Source of the DNA: Granulosicoccus sp047634635
GTDB taxonomy: Bacteria; Pseudomonadota; Gammaproteobacteria; Granulosicoccales; Granulosicoccaceae
Direction: 5' to 3'
Length of the DNA stretch: 36,575 nucleotides
Assembly: GCA_047634635.1 (NCBI GenBank)
Contig: JBLIIE010000034.1
Location: forward strand, 1-36,575
Below, in pieces: positions 8,346-15,704 of the stretch. How positions within the stretch are numbered: position 1 is the stretch's first letter; every line of letters starts with the position of its first letter. Both the position numbers and the translations under genes were made by a program. The notes beneath the pieces were generated by a model. That model saw nothing but the letters and a program-made list of their open reading frames with translations. It did no database searches and was not told the DNA's origin.

Positions 8346-9188
8346 TTAATTACTCATTAATAGCGGCAGTGTGGAGTTTTCCAGAAGGCGTCTGGAGGTT
8401 CCACCCAGTAGATATTCACGAAGTGGACTATGGCCAAAGCACCCCGTGACCATCACATCGGCATCCATATCTTTGGCAAACTCCAACAGTTCATGAGCAA
8501 TTTCAATGCTGTTCGCATCTGAATAGCACACTTCCACGCTGACGCCATGTCGGGCCAGCGTATTCGCAAGCTCCTCAGTAATTTCTACGAAATGATGTCT
8601 GTCCTGATGAGCCTGGTTTATTCTGTGCAGACGCACAATAGAGGCTCGCCTGAGCAGTGGCAATGCTCCAAACACTGCCCTGGTTGATTCTCGACGACCA
8701 TCCCAAGCGACAAATACCCGTTCCCCGATATTCGCAACAGGTTCCCCATTGGGTATCACTAGCACAGGACGACCACAAGCTACCAACACATGCTCGGACA
8801 AATTGCGAAAGTATGCGTTAACCGTGTCGCCTTCTATCTTGCTGAGTAATAGTAAGTCTGAAGAATTACCTTGCTGGACCAAAGTATCCACCACGGATGT
8901 CGAACCAGCCTCTATTGATCGCCACTCGGAAACGCTGTGGAGATTTTTACAGGCTTTTTCAAATTTTTTTTTCAACACTGCTTCGCATACACGCTGGTGC
9001 TCCAGCAATTGATTTGTAAAATCAATCGGTGACGGGACTATGCCTCCGGCGTATAAATCCAATGGAGGTTTGATGTGCAGTCCCACAAGGTGTGCGGAAT
9101 GTCTCTCAGCCAATATCGTCGCCACCGCCAACACTGAATCGCTGACAGAGTCGTTGGATAAATGAGTTAAAATCGTCTGATATGCCAT
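8346..9188 (-). CDS. Universal stress protein with two UspA domains
   Basis: A 280-aa cytoplasmic protein with tandem Usp folds. Domain 1 spans about residues 1-145 and domain 2 about 155-280. Domain 2 ends with GCFGHSPLREYLLGGTSRRLL, the glycine-rich nucleotide-binding loop (G-x2-G-x9-G-S/T pattern); domain 1 lacks a clear equivalent. A strong ribosome site (AGGAGAG) precedes the ATG. An FNR box lies 55 bp upstream, so induction at low oxygen is likely, as for the Usp genes of other FNR/Anr regulons. Family assignment is firm; the physiological role is inferred. Confidence 0.92.
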   Translation of the reverse strand: MAYQTILTHLSNDSVSDSVLAVATILAERHSAHLVGLHIKPPLDLYAGGIVPSPIDFTNQLLEHQRVCEAVLKKKFEKACKNLHSVSEWRSIEAGSTSVVDTLVQQGNSSDLLLLSKIEGDTVNAYFRNLSEHVLVACGRPVLVIPNGEPVANIGERVFVAWDGRRESTRAVFGALPLLRRASIVRLHRINQAHQDRHHFVEITEELANTLARHGVSVEVCYSDANSIEIAHELLEFAKDMDADVMVTGCFGHSPLREYLLGGTSRRLLENSTLPLLMSN

Positions 9189-9242
9189 GGATTTCTCTCC
9201 TGTGCATTTAGGACAAACCTAACATTAACCCTACGCTGTCCC

Positions 9243-9256
9243 TTGACTTGGATCAA
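9243..9256. promoter_or_regulatory. FNR/Anr box upstream of the universal stress protein
   Basis: TTGACTTGGATCAA matches TTGAT-N4-ATCAA with one change (C for T at position 5). It is 55 bp upstream of the Usp start codon on the minus strand, a usual distance for an activating site, and lies between that gene and the 3' end of the next minus-strand gene. Confidence 0.75.
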
Positions 9257-9290
9257 AGTCGGTGAAGCTGCATTAGTTCTAACACAATTT

Positions 9291-9740
9291 TTACCAGTTT
9301 GGATAGTCAATTATTTGCACACGATCCCGTGAAAATTTAACCACACATTTGATTAACGCTAGTGACTCCTCTGAACGGTTGTGCAAATGCAAGAGCGCAA
9401 GCGGATGTTGCGGTGAAAGAATACCGTCATCTGAGGTATATGGATTATCGAGCTGGAATTGCTCAAAACGCTTAATTCGCTCACGTGAATTCCAGCTAAT
9501 CATACGATTGTCACGTATTCCACAACTGTAATATTCAGGTTCTTTCATAGCCCAAATCGCGTTCTGACCCTCTTGGTAAATTTGACACAAACTGGGTTTG
9601 TAGTTATCAACTGAGTCAGATGATGCAGCTAGTTCTGTCAGGAATATTATCTGATCTGCGACACACCTGAGTTCAATCAATTGGCAGGCAAGTACACCTG
9701 CCGTATTGAAATCTTGCAAAACGCCTACCACCAGTTTCAT
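9291..9740 (-). CDS. Hypothetical protein in the low-oxygen block
   Basis: Not recognised. From ATG 9740 it is 149 aa, soluble, with no signal peptide or membrane helix. The N-terminus (MKLVVGVLQDFNTAGVLA) looks like a Rossmann-type beta strand-loop-helix, loosely recalling Usp-like or flavodoxin-like folds, but no signature motif confirms this. ATG 9764 is also in frame, but 9740 follows GAGAGG and is preferred. The gene sits between two FNR boxes: one at 9243-9256 after its 3' end, the other at 9841-9854 about 100 bp before its start. Divergent transcription with the response regulator suggests shared oxygen control. Confidence 0.7.
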   Translation of the reverse strand: MKLVVGVLQDFNTAGVLACQLIELRCVADQIIFLTELAASSDSVDNYKPSLCQIYQEGQNAIWAMKEPEYYSCGIRDNRMISWNSRERIKRFEQFQLDNPYTSDDGILSPQHPLALLHLHNRSEESLALIKCVVKFSRDRVQIIDYPNW

Positions 9741-9840
9741 TATGCCTCTCACGGTCCACGACAATCACCACTTTGACTAGGCCGTGACCACATATGTGTA
9801 AAATTTAAATCTTTGTGTAACACATGGCATCCAGCCTCCA

Positions 9841-9854
9841 TTGATTTGGATCAA
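9841..9854. promoter_or_regulatory. FNR/Anr box in the divergent promoter of the response regulator
   Basis: TTGATTTGGATCAA is a perfect site, the same 14 bases as the ccoN box. It lies 57 bp before the response-regulator ATG at 9912 and about 100 bp before the divergent hypothetical gene starting at 9740. It may serve both directions; the nearer gene is the more likely target. Confidence 0.8.
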
Positions 9855-9911
9855 ATTCTGATACAGTCTGCTTAGAGCAAATGAACGTAATCGGAGCGTT
9901 TCAAACACCTT

Positions 9912-10658
9912 ATGTCGAAAAATAGACAGATTATTCTGGTTGTTGACGATGAGGCTCCAATTCGTAGACTTTTGCGACGTTGTTTTGAATCTGAGAACTA
10001 TCAGGTAGCTGAGGCAGAGAATCGGGATGAAACCCTAAAAGTTCTCTCAGATCAGTCCGTAGATCTAATAACGTTGGACGTGAAACTGGCTGGCGAAGAT
10101 GGACTGGCACTCGCGCGTGAAATACGAAACAACACTGTCGTACCTATCATTATGGTCAGTGGTAAGGGCGATTTGATCGACACTGTCCTGGGTTTAGAGT
10201 TCGGGGCCGATGACTACATCACAAAGCCTTTTCAACTTAGGGAAGTGCTGGCTCGAGTTAAGTCTGCGTTAAGACGTACTCAGTTGAATCAGTTACAAGC
10301 GACCACCAATTCAATTTCTACTACTTCGGCGCCAGAGTACCAGTTTGCAAATTGTACTCTTTGTCCACGAATTCGTGACGTTAAGTCTTTTGACGGCACC
10401 AAGGGCATGTTAACCACTGCAGAATTTGATTTACTCGAAACATTCGTCAAACATGCTCAGCAAGCACTCTCGAGAAATCAAATAATGGATCATATGAAGG
10501 GACAAAACTGGAACCCCAACGATCGCACCATTGACAATCAAGTAGCCAGATTACGCAAAAAACTGATGTCTCTAGGAGTTCCGGATCCTATTAAAACCAT
10601 TCGCGGACTTGGCTATCAATTTACTGAGCCAGTTGAGCGAAGCTCTCAGACTCGTTGA
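9912..10658 (+). CDS. OmpR/PhoB-type response regulator
   Basis: A 248-aa two-component transcription factor. The receiver domain (about residues 5-125) has the acidic pair D12-D13, phospho-acceptor D56 and K105 in TKPF. The C-terminal winged helix (about residues 145-240) has the OmpR-family LTTAEFDLLETFV and RTIDNQVARLRKKL with GLGYQF at the end. The gene converges with the FixL-like hybrid kinase, leaving 45 bp between stop codons, so the two are likely partners. This is unusual because FixL normally works with the LuxR-type FixJ. A perfect FNR box upstream suggests control by the FixK/FNR layer. Confidence 0.92.
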   Translation: MSKNRQIILVVDDEAPIRRLLRRCFESENYQVAEAENRDETLKVLSDQSVDLITLDVKLAGEDGLALAREIRNNTVVPIIMVSGKGDLIDTVLGLEFGADDYITKPFQLREVLARVKSALRRTQLNQLQATTNSISTTSAPEYQFANCTLCPRIRDVKSFDGTKGMLTTAEFDLLETFVKHAQQALSRNQIMDHMKGQNWNPNDRTIDNQVARLRKKLMSLGVPDPIKTIRGLGYQFTEPVERSSQTR

Positions 10659-10703
10659 GGTGGTGTTTGAGCCACGCTTAAATTTATGATTTTGTGCTTC
10701 TCA

Positions 10704-12605
10704 CTAGTCGATCATGGCTAGCGTAATACTCGACTTGAGCTCATCAAATGAGTAAGGTTTGTGCAGAACTATCACGCTGGCTTTCAAATTTTCGTCTTGA
10801 TCTGCTAATTGCTCAGAATATCCAGAGGATACAATCACGGGTAGCTGAGCTCTCTCATTGCGTATATTTGAAAGCAACTGCCACCCATTTAAATCTCCAG
10901 GCATAACGATATCAGTGATTAGCAAATCAATTTCAGAATGTGCCTTGAACTTGGACAGACCCTCTATTCCATTAGCCGCCGAGATTACAGTATGGCCCAT
11001 GTGGCGCAAACGTCTCTCGGTTAGTCGTCTTACGCTATCATCGTCTTCAACTAGCAATATTATTTTACGAAGTCCTAAAGCGCTGGTGTCGGTGGGTAGC
11101 GGCTCTTGCGCTTCATCTACAGACACGTCCTTAGGCAAATAAATAGTAAATTGTGCACCTTTACCTTCCTCACTTTCTGCGGTCAGACATCCGCCAGATT
11201 GTCGAGCAAAGCCATAAGCCATGCTCAATCCAAGCCCGTGTCCCCCGCTCTTGGGTTTTGTAGTAAAGAACGGTTCAAATACATGTTGTAAGTCCTCAGT
11301 GCTGATTCCTGTCCCTGTGTCACTCACTGTTAAAACCGCATAGTTTCCAGTCCCAATTCCTAGTAATTCAGCCTGGCCCGATAACAACGTTGTATTGCTG
11401 GTTTGGATTGTCAGGGTTCCTATCCCTGACATGGCATCACGAGCATTGATCGATAAATTCATCAACGCACTGTCCAACAAAGAATGATCGAGCTTAACCG
11501 GGCAAACGTCAGGATCAAGAATGGTATGAAAAGAGATACCCTCGCCAACACTGCGTTTTAACAGATCAGACATATCGAGGACCGAATCATTTAGGTTAAG
11601 CCTTTTTGGCGACAAGGCACTACGACGTGCAAAAGACAATAACCGGCTGGTCAAATTGGCACCCAAAGCCGCAGCACTTCGCGCCTCATCAATTAGGTCA
11701 AGACTGTCAGTGTCCCGAGTATTAATCTCCAGTAACTCTAGATTGCCGGTAATAACTGTTAGTAGATTGTTAAAGTCATGCGCAATACCTCCAGTCAGTT
11801 GGCCAATCGAGTCAAGATTTTGCGACTGTTGTATCGCTGCACGAAGCGTATTTCGCTCAGTACAATCCTGGATAATCGCTACGAATTCTGGAGGTGTAAC
11901 AGAATCTGACAAGTGCAGTACGATGTCCGCATCGTATTGGGTTCCATCCTTACGCTGGTGCACCGTCTGGAAAACTAACCGATCTAATTTCCCGCTAAGT
12001 AGTGGTGCAACAAGGGTTTTAAAACTCTCTTCGGTGTATTCAATTTTGATATCAAAGGGTGATAGGCGCAACAGTTCATCTAACGTATACCCCAGATTCT
12101 CTAGAGCTCCACTATTGATCAGGGTGAACTTTAACGTGTCAGAGGTGAAGATAAATATCTCATTAATAGAGTTATCTATGATGCGCCCGAAGCGTAAGGC
12201 ATCATCTTGAACTTTCTCCTGAGCAGTAAGATCATGGACGATACCGGTAAAGAATATTTCACCGCTACTTTCGAATTTGCCTACTGCAAGATGCATCGGG
12301 AAAATTGTGCCATCTGCGCGCAGACCTTCAACTCGACGGCCTTTACCAATAATGCGTTGTTCACCCGTCGTCAGGTAATTCTTTAAATAGGTATCATGCT
12401 GTGCACTTTGATAGGGAGGCATCAACATAGACACATTCTTACCAAGCATTTGGGCATGTGTGTAGCCAAACATAACTACCGTGGCCTGATTGGTGTGCAG
12501 TACGATGCCCTCAGCATTTATCGTTAATACCGCGATGCCAACCTGTTCCAAAATTTCTTCGTGGTCGGCACCAGAATGAAATTTGTGTTCGTTTTCAGAA
12601 GTCAT
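10704..12605 (-). CDS. FixL-like haem-PAS hybrid histidine kinase
   Basis: A 633-aa soluble sensor kinase with no membrane helix. Domain order: PAS 1 (about 16-128), PAS 2 (about 138-250), HisKA with GGIAHDFNN and phospho-histidine H276, HATPase (about 380-495; FEPFFTTK and GHGLGLS boxes), and a C-terminal receiver (about 515-630; LITDIVMPG, KPYS). PAS 1 is strongly FixL-like: MLMPPYQSAQHDTYL places H70 as the proximal haem ligand (Bradyrhizobium FixL H200), and IIGKGRRV places R90, exactly 20 residues later, like the oxygen-binding R220. N76 replaces the R206 equivalent. It is therefore likely a cytoplasmic oxygen sensor. Classical FixL lacks the fused receiver, so a phosphorelay is possible. 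The domain call is firm; haem binding is inferred. Confidence 0.92.
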   Translation of the reverse strand: MTSENEHKFHSGADHEEILEQVGIAVLTINAEGIVLHTNQATVVMFGYTHAQMLGKNVSMLMPPYQSAQHDTYLKNYLTTGEQRIIGKGRRVEGLRADGTIFPMHLAVGKFESSGEIFFTGIVHDLTAQEKVQDDALRFGRIIDNSINEIFIFTSDTLKFTLINSGALENLGYTLDELLRLSPFDIKIEYTEESFKTLVAPLLSGKLDRLVFQTVHQRKDGTQYDADIVLHLSDSVTPPEFVAIIQDCTERNTLRAAIQQSQNLDSIGQLTGGIAHDFNNLLTVITGNLELLEINTRDTDSLDLIDEARSAAALGANLTSRLLSFARRSALSPKRLNLNDSVLDMSDLLKRSVGEGISFHTILDPDVCPVKLDHSLLDSALMNLSINARDAMSGIGTLTIQTSNTTLLSGQAELLGIGTGNYAVLTVSDTGTGISTEDLQHVFEPFFTTKPKSGGHGLGLSMAYGFARQSGGCLTAESEEGKGAQFTIYLPKDVSVDEAQEPLPTDTSALGLRKIILLVEDDDSVRRLTERRLRHMGHTVISAANGIEGLSKFKAHSEIDLLITDIVMPGDLNGWQLLSNIRNERAQLPVIVSSGYSEQLADQDENLKASVIVLHKPYSFDELKSSITLAMID

Positions 12606-12716
12606 CAGGATGAATCCGGTTTAATAATTATGTCAAATATTTTCAGTTAATTATACTCAGCGCTGAAGCTACCTAGCGTAAGCGCATCGAAGGAACACAC
12701 CACGGTAGCCAACTTC

Positions 12717-12730
12717 TTGATGCAGATCAA
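12717..12730. promoter_or_regulatory. FNR/Anr box nearer the kinase promoter
   Basis: TTGATGCAGATCAA is a perfect TTGAT-N4-ATCAA palindrome. It lies 111 bp before the kinase start codon (minus strand) and 142 bp before the lipoprotein ATG (plus strand), so it most likely serves the kinase or acts as the distal site of a pair. Confidence 0.75.
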
Positions 12731-12795
12731 TACTAAGAGCACTCTTTTCAAGTTTGAGACCTGCGAAAATAGAACGTGACGTTGTTTTTAGTCAA

Positions 12796-12809
12796 TTGAT
12801 TAGAATCAA
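12796..12809. promoter_or_regulatory. FNR/Anr box upstream of the haem lipoprotein
   Basis: TTGATTAGAATCAA is a perfect site, 63 bp before ATG 12873. This is nearly the same spacing as the boxes before the Usp gene, the response regulator and the small ORF at 13517. Confidence 0.78.
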
Positions 12810-12872
12810 GTGCGCAGTGTTCAAACGGGCCCATACTTTCTGAAGAATTCAGCATCAGTGAGCCCTATCTCA

Positions 12873-13373
12873 ATGAGCAACATCAACACAAATCCAAAAA
12901 TACGGAATATTATTCATACAATATCGGTGATCTTTTTTTTTGCAGTTGTTCTAGTTGGGTGTGGGCAGATTCGCCTTCTAACCTATCCTGGAGAATTTGT
13001 CTGGCTTGAAGACGAATATGTAAAGGGAACAATGCAGAAAATGGCAACTCACATGGCCAATCTGCAATCGCTTATTGAGGTTCCCAACATAAGCTTGGAT
13101 GATAATAATCGTGATTCAATTCATCAGGAAATTGTCAATGAAATGGAACTACTTGAAGAATTCGCCATATCCATTAGCCCAAAGAGTAGTGGGACATCTG
13201 TTTCTGAATATTCAGAATTCCCCGCCACTAATCACCTACTGATTGATCAAAACATCGATGATTTCATTAGCGAAATTATGAAGGCCAGAACGCTGGCAGA
13301 TCTTGCACCACCTAATTACTCAGGTATTGGTCAATTAGTGGGCAACTGCAACGCCTGCCATCGACAGCGATAA
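12873..13373 (+). CDS. Haem c-binding lipoprotein, cytochrome c'-like
   Basis: A 166-aa exported protein. An N-terminal hydrophobic segment (about residues 10-31) ends in a lipobox-like VLVGC, so it is probably a lipoprotein. The mature part is mostly helical and methionine-rich at first (MQKMATHMANLQ), and the only CxxCH motif, CNACHRQR, is at the extreme C-terminus. A four-helix bundle with a C-terminal CxxCH is the layout of cytochrome c', but overall similarity cannot be judged by eye. GTG 12810 is in frame; ATG 12873 is chosen because it starts a clean signal sequence downstream of the FNR box. A role in electron transfer or NO/O2 binding at low oxygen is inferred. Confidence 0.75.
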   Translation: MSNINTNPKIRNIIHTISVIFFFAVVLVGCGQIRLLTYPGEFVWLEDEYVKGTMQKMATHMANLQSLIEVPNISLDDNNRDSIHQEIVNEMELLEEFAISISPKSSGTSVSEYSEFPATNHLLIDQNIDDFISEIMKARTLADLAPPNYSGIGQLVGNCNACHRQR

Positions 13374-13439
13374 GTAATTGCTGTCTCCACCAGTCGTCCA
13401 GCTTGATATCGCCTGGTACAGCATTTGATGTGCTAACAA

Positions 13440-13453
13440 TTGATCTAGCTCAA
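13440..13453. promoter_or_regulatory. Probable FNR/Anr box, one mismatch
   Basis: TTGATCTAGCTCAA keeps a perfect left half and has C for A at the first base of the right half. It is 63 bp before ATG 13517, like the other boxes in this block. Confidence 0.6.
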
Positions 13454-13516
13454 ATCTGCGATGCACTGAATATTACAAAATGGGGTTCATCAGACCATTT
13501 CTATTAGGGTGAAAAT

Positions 13517-13768
13517 ATGATGAAGTATAAAAAACTTCTAGCTTTTCATTGCCTGCACGACCCACTAGCCTCCCTTGAACCCATCATAGCAATGGCAAAG
13601 AGCACTGAGTGGCTATTAGAGATACGTGTATTGAATCTTGTTTCCCCTATTCTGACCATGACAGCTTCTCAAACGCCTGAGTACGATTCGGGAACTGACA
13701 TTATGAATAATCTCAAAAAACTGATGAAAGAGAAAGAATTTTTTCGGGTGTATCTCATACATTGCTAG
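13517..13768 (+). CDS. Small hypothetical protein, possibly a truncated Usp-like protein
   Basis: An 83-aa protein with a ribosome site (AGGGTG) before the first ATG. The start (KYKKLLAFHCLHDPLASLEPIIAMA) resembles the first strand and helix of a universal stress protein, but the length is only about half of a Usp domain and no nucleotide-binding loop is present. I see no continuation of a Usp fold in other frames after the stop, so it may be a short independent protein or an old truncation. The FNR-like box 63 bp upstream and its position in the block argue that it is expressed. Confidence 0.5.
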   Translation: MMKYKKLLAFHCLHDPLASLEPIIAMAKSTEWLLEIRVLNLVSPILTMTASQTPEYDSGTDIMNNLKKLMKEKEFFRVYLIHC

Positions 13769-13825
13769 CCTATTCCAGTAATTCTCTTTTTATCGTCCAC
13801 TGGGCTAGAGATTGGCACGCGTTGA

Positions 13826-14491
13826 ATGGAAAATAGTAATATGATTAAAAATAGCCAGCTTCGAGAATCTGTAATGGATGAGCTGAACGGCCTTTCGAGT
13901 GTAGACACTACTCATGTCATAATCACTGCAGATAGTGGCACGGTGACGCTTACTGGGCACGTAAGCGCCTATCCCGATATATTCACAGTCAGACAAGCGG
14001 TTGGTCGCGTACAGGGTGTCAGGGCAATTGCAGACGAGCTGACGTTGCGCCTACCTAATGGGCATATGCGAGAGGATAGTGATATCGCTCATGACATCGT
14101 GCTTGCATTGGAGAGCCAAACTAAGCACGCAGATTCAGATGTTCTGGCAGAAGTCAGTGAGGGTTTTGTTACGTTATCCGGCACGGTAGATTGGCACCAT
14201 GAGCGCCAGTGCTTAGAGCAACAGATAGCATTAATACGGGGTGTTTTCAACATATCTAACCAGATTCAATTGAGAAAGCAAGTGACTGCAGAAGACGTGA
14301 AAACACAAATTGAGGACGCCTTAAGCCGACATGCTGAATTAGAAGCAAAACATGTCACAGTGACTGTGAAAGATGGTGAAGTGACACTCGAGGGACATGT
14401 CAAAGCGTTTTACGAACGAAACCTTGTTGAAGCAGCTGTTTGGCTTGAACCAGGTGTACACAAAGTTGTTGATAAAATCAGTGTCGGTTAG
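13826..14491 (+). CDS. Triple BON-domain protein
   Basis: A 221-aa protein with three BON domains, roughly residues 9-76, 83-150 and 152-220. Each has the typical pattern of a helix followed by GTVTLTGHV-like strands (SGTVTLTGHV, EGFVTLSGTV, DGEVTLEGHV) and a conserved late glycine. BON domains bind membranes or phospholipids, as in OsmY. No signal peptide is visible, so it may be cytoplasmic, unlike OsmY. It lies just after the low-oxygen block and before the molybdoenzyme, without a clear FNR box of its own. Domain assignment is firm; function is unknown. Confidence 0.85.
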   Translation: MENSNMIKNSQLRESVMDELNGLSSVDTTHVIITADSGTVTLTGHVSAYPDIFTVRQAVGRVQGVRAIADELTLRLPNGHMREDSDIAHDIVLALESQTKHADSDVLAEVSEGFVTLSGTVDWHHERQCLEQQIALIRGVFNISNQIQLRKQVTAEDVKTQIEDALSRHAELEAKHVTVTVKDGEVTLEGHVKAFYERNLVEAAVWLEPGVHKVVDKISVG

Positions 14492-14549
14492 ACTTCATAG
14501 GCGTCTGGAACTAGATTCGGACAAAACAGTAAATATCAAAATAATTCCA

Positions 14550-15662
14550 ATGACAAAAACTAGCGACGTATTTGAGAATTTTCAGACACGGCCAGAGACC
14601 AAGGACGGAGTGTTCTCAGAAGACGAAGTCAGGCTCGCAAACCGCAATTCGGGGATTTTACTGGAGACACTGCGGCACGACGTGACACCGATCGGTTTAC
14701 ATTACCTACTAATTCATTTTGATGTTCCTTACATTAATGCTGAAACACATCGACTTGAATTCGCCGATGGATTCGAAACATCGCTTTCGTTAAGTCTTGA
14801 TGACATTCGCGCTTTACCTCAAATCACAATACCAGTGACGTTGGAATGTGCAGGCAACGGACGAACCGGCTTGTCACCTAGAACCCATTCAATGCCTTGG
14901 TCATATGAGGCCGTTGGCACTTCTGAGTGGACAGGCACCCCTCTGGCACCGCTGATCAAGCGAGCTAAACCTGTGAGTGGAACCGTCGAGATCGCGTTCA
15001 CCGGCGCGGATAGAGGTTTCGACAAGGGCGTCGAACATGCCTTCGGACGTAGCTTGACCCTTGAGCAGATTGAATCCCTGGATGTCATGCTTGTCCATAG
15101 TATGAATGGACTACCATTGCTGCCTCAGCATGGCGCGCCACTAAGAATTATTGTGCCTGGCTGGTACGGCATGGCATCGGTTAAATGGCTCACTCGCATC
15201 CAGGCACTTAACGCACCGTACCAAGGTTTTCAGCAAGTAAATACGTATCGATATCGTGAGCACAAGAACGATCCAGGACGCCCGGTAACAGCTATGCGTG
15301 TAAAAAGTCTGATGACGCCACCAGGAATTCCCGACTGGATAACACGCCTGCGTCATCTGCGTCCTGGCCCGGTGGAGATTATTGGGCGTGCGTGGGCGGG
15401 TAACGGGGTGGCTATAGAAAAAGTTGAATTTCACAACGGTACTGACTGGCAAACGGCGAAGTTATCGTCGCCTACCGGACAATATGCCTGGGCCAAGTGG
15501 TCAATCGAATGGAATGCCAGACCAGGAGCTCATACTTTGCGTTGTAGAGCAACTGACAGCACCGGCGACACACAACCATTAGAGCCTTTTTGGGATGCTT
15601 CCGGTTTTGGAAATAATGCTGCGCAAAGTATCGATGTCTACGTGGGTGAAGCACCCAAGTGA
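14550..15662 (+). CDS. Sulfite oxidase-family molybdenum enzyme
   Basis: A 370-aa molybdopterin oxidoreductase. The N-terminal Mo-cofactor domain (about residues 45-215) contains TLECAGNGR, whose cysteine is the expected molybdenum ligand, followed by WTGTPL and the HGAPLRIIVPGWYG segment. The C-terminal Mo-co dimerisation domain (about 235-365) has the Ig-like WAGNGVAIEKVEF and WSIEW pattern. There is no haem domain and no Tat or Sec signal, so it resembles the compact plant-type or SorA-like sulfite oxidases but would be cytoplasmic unless exported with a partner. The reading frame is open from 14397, inside the BON gene; ATG 14550 is the first start giving a normal N-terminus, though its ribosome site is weak. 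Substrate is uncertain. Confidence 0.85.
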   Translation: MTKTSDVFENFQTRPETKDGVFSEDEVRLANRNSGILLETLRHDVTPIGLHYLLIHFDVPYINAETHRLEFADGFETSLSLSLDDIRALPQITIPVTLECAGNGRTGLSPRTHSMPWSYEAVGTSEWTGTPLAPLIKRAKPVSGTVEIAFTGADRGFDKGVEHAFGRSLTLEQIESLDVMLVHSMNGLPLLPQHGAPLRIIVPGWYGMASVKWLTRIQALNAPYQGFQQVNTYRYREHKNDPGRPVTAMRVKSLMTPPGIPDWITRLRHLRPGPVEIIGRAWAGNGVAIEKVEFHNGTDWQTAKLSSPTGQYAWAKWSIEWNARPGAHTLRCRATDSTGDTQPLEPFWDASGFGNNAAQSIDVYVGEAPK

Positions 15663-15683
15663 GAGGTGTTTGCCGCGATTCTA

Positions 15684-15703
15684 CTATTCACATCGTTGAA
15701 TAG
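15684..15703. terminator. Possible weak bidirectional hairpin between convergent genes
   Basis: CTATTCA and TGAATAG form a 7-bp stem with a 6-base loop between the sulfite-oxidase-family gene and the end of the amide operon. The stem is AT-rich and no long T run follows, so termination here is only a guess from position. Confidence 0.3.
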
Positions 15704-15704
15704 C

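Larger units (their letters stand above)
12606..12872. other. Divergent intergenic region with two FNR boxes
   Basis: This gap separates the minus-strand kinase from the plus-strand haem lipoprotein. Apart from the two FNR boxes at 12717-12730 and 12796-12809 I see no further gene or RNA structure. The reading frame open from GTG 12810 continues into the lipoprotein, but that start overlaps the second box edge and is not favoured. Confidence 0.5.

Noticed and set aside
9011..9027. TTGAT...ATCAA pair resembling an FNR box
   Set aside because: The half sites are separated by 7 bases, not 4, and lie within the Usp coding region.
11656..12210. Long (184 aa) plus-strand open frame opposite the hybrid kinase
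   Set aside because: It is a shadow of the kinase gene: serine- and arginine-rich, low-complexity product, no ribosome site, no recognisable domain.
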